Source: Gammaproteobacteria bacterium (GTDB lineage: Bacteria > Pseudomonadota > Gammaproteobacteria > Pseudomonadales > Azotimanducaceae). Taken from it: a stretch of 11,072 bases of DNA. The position numbers and the translations under genes were made by a program. Positions 6,235 to 11,072 of the stretch are shown piece by piece. How positions within the stretch are numbered: position 1 is the stretch's first letter; each line of letters begins with the position of its first letter. The stretch covers positions 2,641-13,712 of the forward strand of contig NZEI01000117.1 of the NCBI GenBank assembly GCA_002690405.1, in the 5' to 3' direction. The notes beneath the pieces were generated by a model that saw nothing but the letters and a program-made list of their open reading frames with translations, was not told where the DNA came from and did not search any database.

Positions 6235-7419
6235 ATGCGGCGATTTATTATTGCGGGGGGCGGTATTGGAGGTTTAACCGCGGCGCTGTGTTTGGCGCAA
6301 AGAGGCTGCTCGGTATTGGTGCTGGAGCAGGCTGCGCAATTCTCGACTGCTGGCGCGGGTATTCAGTTATCGCCCAATTGTTCTCGAGTGCTGCATCATC
6401 TTGGTGTCGAAGCAGGCTTGCGGGCCAAAGGTTTTTTACCCGAAGGCACCCAATTTCGCGACTGGCGCAGTGGTCGCGTGATCACTGAGTCGGTGCTGGG
6501 TAGTGCAATAGCTGAGCGCTACGGTGCACCCTATTACCACATTCATCGCGGCGACTTACTCGATGTACTGCTCGAGGCTGCGCGCGCGCATCCGCATATT
6601 GAATTACGCGTTAATGCGCGTGTTGAGGAGTTTGAAACTGTTCGTGCAGGCTCTGGTGTGCAGGTGCGCAGCGCTGGCATAACGGAATCGGCGGCAGGAC
6701 TCATTGGTGCCGATGGCATTCACTCTCAGGTGCGACAAATATTATGGGGTGAACAGCAGCCTCGATTCACGGGTAATGTGGCTTGGCGCATGCTGGTGCC
6801 AACCGCTCGCTTGCCTGCGGGCATGGTGCGGCCAATGTCGACAGTTTGGTGGGGTCCCGGTAAGCATTTCGTTCATTACTACGTGGCAGGCGGCGAGTTC
6901 GTTAATTGTGTCTGTGTTGTCGAGAAGAGTGGATGGCAGGTGGAATCTTGGACCGAGTTGGGAGATGTCGCCGAGTTGCGAGAGGATTTTGTTGGGTGGC
7001 ATGCAGATATCCAGGAGTTAATCGGCCATGCTGACCCGAGTGATTTGTATAAGTGGGCGTTATTTGACCGGCCGCCGATGCCACAGTGGGGCAAGCATAA
7101 TGTCACACTGCTGGGTGACGCCTGCCACCCGACTTTACCGTTTATGGCGCAAGGCGCGGCCATGGCGATAGAGGATGCCGCGGTACTTGCCGCGTGTCTG
7201 GGTGCGGACCACAGTGTTGCCGATGGGATGCAGCGCTATGAGGGATTGCGGCGTAAACGCACCGCGGGTATTCAGCAAGGTTCTCGGCGTAACGCTAGGG
7301 TCTTCCACCTATCGGGCATGGCGGCATGGTTGCGTAATAGAGGCGCCGCTCGAGCTCGTCGCGGCACCATGGACGGATTATTCCGCTATGACCCGCTGGG
7401 GGTTGTGCAGAACGACTGA
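6235..7419 (+). CDS. FAD-dependent monooxygenase, salicylate/3-hydroxybenzoate hydroxylase type
   Basis: Single-component flavoprotein hydroxylase of 394 residues that uses NAD(P)H and O2, typically on a phenolic or otherwise activated ring. Three family signatures are present. They are the FAD GxGxxG loop GGGIGG (8-13) with E31 for the ribose, the DG motif GADGIHSQVR (158-167), and the GD motif LLGDACHPTLPFMAQGAAMAIEDA (292-315) that holds the flavin. The start is the ATG at 6235, because the FAD-binding strand begins immediately after it (MRRFIIAGGG) and GGGG at 6225-6228 serves as ribosome site. An in-frame ATG at 6169 would add 22 residues with no ribosome site, across the control region. 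It is the first gene of the rightward group, 63 bp before a VOC protein. Salicylate or hydroxybenzoate hydroxylases are the nearest known types; the actual substrate is not determined. Confidence 0.9.
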   Translation: MRRFIIAGGGIGGLTAALCLAQRGCSVLVLEQAAQFSTAGAGIQLSPNCSRVLHHLGVEAGLRAKGFLPEGTQFRDWRSGRVITESVLGSAIAERYGAPYYHIHRGDLLDVLLEAARAHPHIELRVNARVEEFETVRAGSGVQVRSAGITESAAGLIGADGIHSQVRQILWGEQQPRFTGNVAWRMLVPTARLPAGMVRPMSTVWWGPGKHFVHYYVAGGEFVNCVCVVEKSGWQVESWTELGDVAELREDFVGWHADIQELIGHADPSDLYKWALFDRPPMPQWGKHNVTLLGDACHPTLPFMAQGAAMAIEDAAVLAACLGADHSVADGMQRYEGLRRKRTAGIQQGSRRNARVFHLSGMAAWLRNRGAARARRGTMDGLFRYDPLGVVQND

Positions 7420-7472
7420 GTGTTGATTTGCATTCTGCGGGAACTTGCAGCAGCTTAGGTTCGTTGGGCTTT

Positions 7473-7480
7473 GGAGGAGG
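7473..7480 (+). promoter_or_regulatory. Ribosome binding site for the first VOC gene
   Basis: GGAGGAGG just before the ATG at 7483. It decides against the in-frame TTG at 7471, which has no such site and would make the GGAGGAGG coding. Confidence 0.7.
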
Positions 7481-7482
7481 TT

Positions 7483-8175
7483 ATGAACAAAGTAGCAGGC
7501 TTACATCATCTGGCGATCTGTACCGCCAACATGAAGGAGCAGATAGAGTTTTTCACTGACAAATTAGGGATGGAGCTACAGGCGCTGTATTGGATGCACG
7601 GGGTCGAAAACACCTGGCATGGATTTCTGCGGTTGAATGACGAAAGCTCCATTGCCTTTGTTTGCAACCCAGACATTGAGAAAATACCCCGAGTGCTTGG
7701 GGAGTCTCATGCAGGGAACCCCGGCGCAAATTGTGCCGGCGGTGCCATGCAGCATTTAGCGTTAAAAGTCAGTGACCACGGGGAACTGATGGCTATGCGT
7801 GACCGATTACGCTCCAAGGGTGTGCCCGTGATGGGCCCGCTTGAGCATGGCATGTGCTGTTCGATCTATTTTGCTGGCCCGGAAAATTTGGCATTGGAAC
7901 TGAGTTATTCATTGGAGCCTATTGATCAAGAGGCGTGGATCGATCCTGAGGTTGTGGCGCTGGCTGGCATATCTGCTGACGAATTACAGCGCTACAAGCA
8001 ACCGCCAGGGTATCAAGACCAGGGCGGTGAGGTGCCACAGCCGGAAATAGCTGCGGCACCAGGGCCGCATATGAGCAACTACCCTGAGGGTGTATACGAG
8101 CGAGTGATGCAGATACCGGATGCGGTGATGTTGAACTCGGTGCCCAGCGAGCCGCCTGTGGTAATAGAAAAATAA
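7483..8175 (+). CDS. VOC (glyoxalase/extradiol dioxygenase fold) protein with proline-rich C-terminal tail
   Basis: Vicinal oxygen chelate superfamily metalloenzyme of 230 residues. Two beta-alpha-beta-beta-beta modules fill about residues 5-145. Candidate metal ligands are H8 or H9 (GLHHLAI), H91 (MQHLAL) and E139 (LALEL), a His-His-Glu set as in extradiol dioxygenases. H122 and Y129 (EHGMCCSIYF) sit where ring-cleaving relatives often have a conserved His and Tyr. The usual DPDG turn is AGPEN here. Residues 150-230 lie outside the fold: a short helical stretch, then a tail rich in Pro, Gln and Gly with no recognised domain. It lies between the flavin monooxygenase and an SDR on the same strand, so cleavage or rearrangement of the hydroxylated product is plausible but unproven; glyoxalase or isomerase activity is equally open. 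Confidence 0.82.
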   Translation: MNKVAGLHHLAICTANMKEQIEFFTDKLGMELQALYWMHGVENTWHGFLRLNDESSIAFVCNPDIEKIPRVLGESHAGNPGANCAGGAMQHLALKVSDHGELMAMRDRLRSKGVPVMGPLEHGMCCSIYFAGPENLALELSYSLEPIDQEAWIDPEVVALAGISADELQRYKQPPGYQDQGGEVPQPEIAAAPGPHMSNYPEGVYERVMQIPDAVMLNSVPSEPPVVIEK

Positions 8176-8212
8176 TGAGTCATCAATTTGGGTTTAGCGG
8201 GAACGAAGGGCT

Positions 8213-8965
8213 ATGAGTGGCGTTACAGACAAAGTGGTATTGGTAACCGGTGCAGCTTCTGGATTGGGTTTGGCTGATGCACAGGTGCTGATTGAGCAAG
8301 GCGCCCAGGTGATCATGACAGATATAGAGGCGGATCGCGGATCTGAGTTGGCGGCACAATTTGGCGCCATGTTTCTGCCTCAGGACGTTGCTGATGAGCT
8401 GCGCTGGGCGGAGATTATGGACGCCGTCAAAGCTGAGTACGGTCGTTTGGATGGAATTGTCAACAATGCGGGCATCGCCCCCATAGCCGACATAGAGACC
8501 ACTACCACTGATATGTGGCGTAAAACTTTAGCCATTCATTTAGACGGCACCTATTTCGGTTGTCAGGCCGCCATAAAATTAATGAAAGAGTCGGGGGGTG
8601 GATCGATCGTGAATATGTCCTCCACGGCAGCCCTCGTTGGTATCCCGGATTATTTGGCCTACTCTGCGGCTAAGGGTGGCATTCGAGCGATGACGAAGGC
8701 GATCGCGGTGCATTGCCGCCGCGCAAAGTTGCGTATTCGTTGTAATTCTGTGCATCCGGGCAGCATTAATACACCCATGGTCCAAAACGCGGTGAAACAG
8801 CTCATGGATATCGACCTTGACGATAACGCAGAGAAAAAGCGCAAAGCGATGGGCATTGGCGAACCCCGTGACGTTGCCCATATGGTGGCTTATCTACTTA
8901 GCGATGAGTCAAAGCACGTAAATGGCACCGAAATGGTCATCGACAACGCTGACACGGTTATCTAA
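8213..8965 (+). CDS. Classical short-chain dehydrogenase/reductase, NAD-type
   Basis: SDR of 250 residues, exactly classical length. The coenzyme loop TGAASGLG (12-19) and D37 at the end of the second strand (VIMTDI) indicate NAD. NNAG is at 84-87, catalytic S137 (NMSS), Y150 and K154 (YSAAKGG), and the HPG segment at 181-183. The Asn that usually completes the Asn-Ser-Tyr-Lys tetrad is H109 (LAIHLDG). The overall pattern, including RIRCNSVHPG and the C-terminal GTEMVIDNADTVI, recalls cyclic-alcohol, hydroxysteroid and glucose-1-dehydrogenase-like SDRs. It lies 37 bp after the first VOC gene and 29 bp before the second, probably in one transcript. The likely job is to oxidise a secondary, perhaps ring, alcohol in the same pathway; this is inference from family and context. 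Confidence 0.93.
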   Translation: MSGVTDKVVLVTGAASGLGLADAQVLIEQGAQVIMTDIEADRGSELAAQFGAMFLPQDVADELRWAEIMDAVKAEYGRLDGIVNNAGIAPIADIETTTTDMWRKTLAIHLDGTYFGCQAAIKLMKESGGGSIVNMSSTAALVGIPDYLAYSAAKGGIRAMTKAIAVHCRRAKLRIRCNSVHPGSINTPMVQNAVKQLMDIDLDDNAEKKRKAMGIGEPRDVAHMVAYLLSDESKHVNGTEMVIDNADTVI

Positions 8966-8994
8966 CGCCAACGACTGCAATACCAAGGATCGAC

Positions 8995-9447
8995 ATGAAC
9001 ATAACTGGAATGGTTCACATCAATATCAATTGCCGCGATTACGCGCGCTCTAAAGCGTTTTACGAAATGCTTGGATTTGTTGAGGTGTGGAAGGTGCCTG
9101 CAACCAATAATTCTGCGGTAAACGCTGCGGTAGGTATGCAGGACTATCAGGTTAACGGTGCGATTATGGCGCTGCAGAATGCGGAACCGCCTATGTTGAT
9201 CGATCTCCTAGAATGGCAGAGTCCCCGGGATAATTCAGATCCGTATCCGAATTTGCACCGGCCTGGTCTGGCTCGACTTGCCCTGCGCACCAGTAATCTG
9301 CAGGCGGATTATGAATTTCTTGTTGCTCAGGGCGTCGAGGTGCTGTCTGAGCCCGCGACAGTGATGTCTAGTGCCGATCACGGTAGCAGCTTCTTCTGTT
9401 TTAAAGACCCGGATGGCACGTTCTTGGAGCTGGTAGAAAGTTTCTAG
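8995..9447 (+). CDS. Small VOC/glyoxalase-fold protein
   Basis: Compact VOC protein of 150 residues, two modules with no extensions. H8 (GMVHINI), E73 (DLLEW) and E145 (DGTFLELVE) stand at metal-ligand positions, and DPDG at 138-141 forms the usual final turn. The fourth ligand position, normally His in a 'G.xHIAF' strand, is R94 (GLARLAL). Metal binding may thus be altered or lost. Functions in this family range from lactoylglutathione lyase to epimerase and dioxygenase, and none can be assigned here. ATG at 8995 has AAGGA at 8985-8989, with 5 bases between. It lies between an SDR and the transporter in the rightward group. It is not a recent duplicate of the VOC gene at 7483-8175, as the sequences differ strongly outside the fold. 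Confidence 0.87.
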   Translation: MNITGMVHININCRDYARSKAFYEMLGFVEVWKVPATNNSAVNAAVGMQDYQVNGAIMALQNAEPPMLIDLLEWQSPRDNSDPYPNLHRPGLARLALRTSNLQADYEFLVAQGVEVLSEPATVMSSADHGSSFFCFKDPDGTFLELVESF

Positions 9448-9516
9448 CGTAAGCGTAAATCAACAGCGAAAAGGGCGAATTGTGGTGTTAGTTGCTTCCT
9501 TGTCATTGACTCATTT

Positions 9517-10881
9517 ATGGGGTGCACCGTGACTGCGCGGGCTTTACCAAGAGTACTTGGCGCTTGGGATGTATTCTTCGTTGCCGTCGGTCAAATTATT
9601 GGCGCCGGCGTAATTGCCCTGACGGGTATTGCAATAGGCATGACCGGACCCTCAGTGGTCTTTGCTTATTTGGCGTCGGCTTTACTGGTCTTGGTGGTAA
9701 CGCTGTTGATCATGATGGCGGGCACGGTGGTGCCCGCCGTTGGTGCCTACTATACGTGGACTTCTCGTCTCAGCGGCGGTTGGCTTGGGTCCATTGTGTT
9801 GCTGCTTATTTTGCTCGCGAGTGTATCGCTGAGTCTCTATGGCAGTTCTTTTGGGCTATATCTCAATCCATTATTTCCAGTGTTGTCGGTAAACGCATGG
9901 GGCGTTGTGGTCATTCTGTTGTTATTTTTCGCCAATTTGTTTGGTCTGCGTATGGCCGCCAAGGTGCAGGTGGTTTTGGTGTTAGCACTTACCTCGGCAC
10001 TGGCCCTTTATGCGGGATTTGCGGTGCCAAATATTGATAGAGAATTACTGTCGCCGTGGTTGCCGGCGGGTGCAGCGGGCTTTATTACGGCAGTGTTTTT
10101 GCTCAAGTTCGCGACCAGTGGCGCATACATGATTGTTGGCCTGAGTGGCGAGATGCATAACCCTGCGCGGGTGATTCCATTGGTGATGACGGTGGCGACC
10201 ATTGCTGTGGCGGGATTGTATGCCCTTGTGGCGCTCGCAAGTGTTGGCGTAGTGGGGTGGCGCGAAATGGTAGACCAACCGCTAACAGTAGCGGGCCGCG
10301 CATTTATGCCGGGCTGGGCGATGACCTATTTCCTTATCGCTGGGGCAGGTTTGGCGATTTGCACCACGCTTAATTCCCAATTCATTCAATTGCCGCGCAC
10401 GTTTTTAGTGGCCAGTTGGGATCGTTTGCTGCCGGAATGGGTTGGTCGTTTGAATCGCTTTCAGGCGCCTCACTGGATACTGACGATTATGTTGGTGGTG
10501 GGTATCGTGCCTCTAATTGCCGGACTCGATATTGGCGATATTGCCAGGGCGGCCACCATTTCCGCTGCCTTGCCAGCGATCTTTGTCTACTGGGCCGTCA
10601 CCCGGATTCCGCGTGAATTTCCCGATCAATACGCTAAGTCGATTTTTAATTTTTCGCCGTTTTGGCTTTGGACACTGTTTGTGGTTTCGGAATTGTCGGT
10701 ATTTGTGGGCGTTTACTATTTGGCGCAAGATTTGTCGCCGGCAGTCATCGGCACACTAGCCGTCTGGGTGGTGGTGACCATCGGCTACTATCCGTTGCGC
10801 AAAGCTTATTTGCGGCGTAGCGGCTATGACTTGGATGCAGCGACTATGGATCGTGGCATTTTCGACATCGCTGATGGATAG
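9517..10881 (+). CDS. APC-superfamily permease (amino acid/polyamine/organocation type)
   Basis: Inner-membrane secondary transporter of 454 residues with about 12 hydrophobic segments, as expected for the family. The first segment carries the unwound-helix motif IIGAG (27-31) that binds substrate backbone groups in APC carriers. GLSGEMHNPARVIP (208-221), after segment 6, matches the family's 'GE..NP.R.IP' loop. The substrate is unknown; known members carry amino acids, amines or organic cations. The ATG at 9517 has no clear ribosome site, whereas the GTG at 9529 follows GGGG (9519-9522) by 6 bases, so the protein may start four residues later. It is the last gene of the rightward group, 69 bp after the VOC gene, and converges on the minus-strand gene with 20 bp between stop codons. 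Position suggests uptake of a pathway substrate or export of a product. Confidence 0.88.
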   Translation: MGCTVTARALPRVLGAWDVFFVAVGQIIGAGVIALTGIAIGMTGPSVVFAYLASALLVLVVTLLIMMAGTVVPAVGAYYTWTSRLSGGWLGSIVLLLILLASVSLSLYGSSFGLYLNPLFPVLSVNAWGVVVILLLFFANLFGLRMAAKVQVVLVLALTSALALYAGFAVPNIDRELLSPWLPAGAAGFITAVFLLKFATSGAYMIVGLSGEMHNPARVIPLVMTVATIAVAGLYALVALASVGVVGWREMVDQPLTVAGRAFMPGWAMTYFLIAGAGLAICTTLNSQFIQLPRTFLVASWDRLLPEWVGRLNRFQAPHWILTIMLVVGIVPLIAGLDIGDIARAATISAALPAIFVYWAVTRIPREFPDQYAKSIFNFSPFWLWTLFVVSELSVFVGVYYLAQDLSPAVIGTLAVWVVVTIGYYPLRKAYLRRSGYDLDAATMDRGIFDIADG

Positions 10882-10901
10882 ATAGCAATATCGTCAGGTT
10901 T

Positions 10902-11072
10902 CTACAGTTCCGCAAAGATACTGATTTGCAGAGTCGAAAGGTCTAATGCGTCGCTCATAGTCAACGACCGCATATTGCGTAAATTTTCCAAAGTGCCGCT
11001 AACGTCTTCGCTATTGATGTTATAGATGGCCAGATAGCCATGGGATTGCGGCTGCATTTGTTGCTCGGTAAG
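10902..11072 (-). CDS. C-terminal end of an unassigned protein, possibly EthD/DUF4286-like (partial)
   Basis: The minus strand is open from the window edge to a TAG at 10904-10902, giving 56 residues. It reads GYLAIYNINSEDVSG, then an amphipathic stretch, then LTMSDALDLSTLQISIFAEL. A 'xYLAIYxI' strand, a helix, and a 'MSDALD' turn before a final strand recall the end of ferredoxin-like alpha+beta proteins of the EthD/DUF4286 type. These are often found in catabolic clusters with SDRs and acyl-CoA enzymes. The family call is from memory of pattern only. No start codon is inside the window. It converges on the permease gene with 20 bp between, and no terminator hairpin is visible there. Confidence 0.6.
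   Translation of the reverse strand, partial: LTEQQMQPQSHGYLAIYNINSEDVSGTLENLRNMRSLTMSDALDLSTLQISIFAEL

Noticed and set aside
7434..7455. CTGC/GCAG hairpin between the monooxygenase and VOC genes
   Set aside because: A four-base-pair stem is too short, and there is no T-run to call a terminator or attenuator.
8557..8570. Short identity (GGTTGTCAGGC) between the partial SDR and the SDR at 8213-8965
   Set aside because: It falls in the same conserved helix of two homologous SDRs, so it reflects family similarity rather than a mobile repeat.
9522..10037. Plus-strand open frame of 171 codons within the permease gene
   Set aside because: It lies in another frame of a clear 12-segment transporter and has no recognisable protein pattern.

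Overview
The window looks like a catabolic gene island from a Gram-negative bacterium. The dense layout, Shine-Dalgarno sites, roughly balanced base composition and a CYP153-type cytochrome P450 suggest a marine or hydrocarbon-using gammaproteobacterium. That placement is inference, because no ribosomal or marker gene is present. I see no tRNA, rRNA, CRISPR array, insertion sequence or phage gene, and no gene-free stretch over 300 bases.

Layout. (1) Positions 1-1477 on the plus strand carry the 3' part of one short-chain dehydrogenase/reductase (SDR) and a second complete SDR, in one operon. (2) Positions 1483-6085 on the minus strand carry four genes. In transcription order these are an acyl-CoA dehydrogenase, a crotonase-fold enoyl-CoA hydratase/isomerase, a class III CoA-transferase and a CYP153-like P450. 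(3) Positions 6086-6234 form a divergent control region with two overlapping inverted repeats. (4) Positions 6235-10881 on the plus strand carry an FAD aromatic-type monooxygenase, a VOC/glyoxalase-fold protein, an NAD-type SDR, a second VOC protein and an APC-family transporter. (5) Positions 10902-11072 on the minus strand are the C-terminal end of a gene running out of the window.

How the genes could work together (inference). The P450 would hydroxylate an unactivated C-H bond, the SDRs would oxidise alcohols, and the CoA-transferase would activate the resulting acid. The acyl-CoA dehydrogenase and crotonase would then shorten or rearrange the chain. The rightward set adds a flavin hydroxylase and two VOC proteins, which fit ring hydroxylation, cleavage or isomerisation, plus an uptake protein. 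The substrate cannot be read from the sequence; an aliphatic, terpenoid or alicyclic/steroid-like compound is most compatible. P450 redox partners, thiolase and regulator are all absent from the window.

The most notable non-coding signal is a pair of matching palindromic sites (arms TGTCAATTTG, 14-bp spacer). One lies in the divergent promoter region and one before the CoA-transferase gene, which suggests one regulator controls both. The most notable protein signal is a crotonase in which both classical hydratase glutamates are replaced while a glutamate sits where enoyl-CoA isomerases of the ECI type carry theirs.
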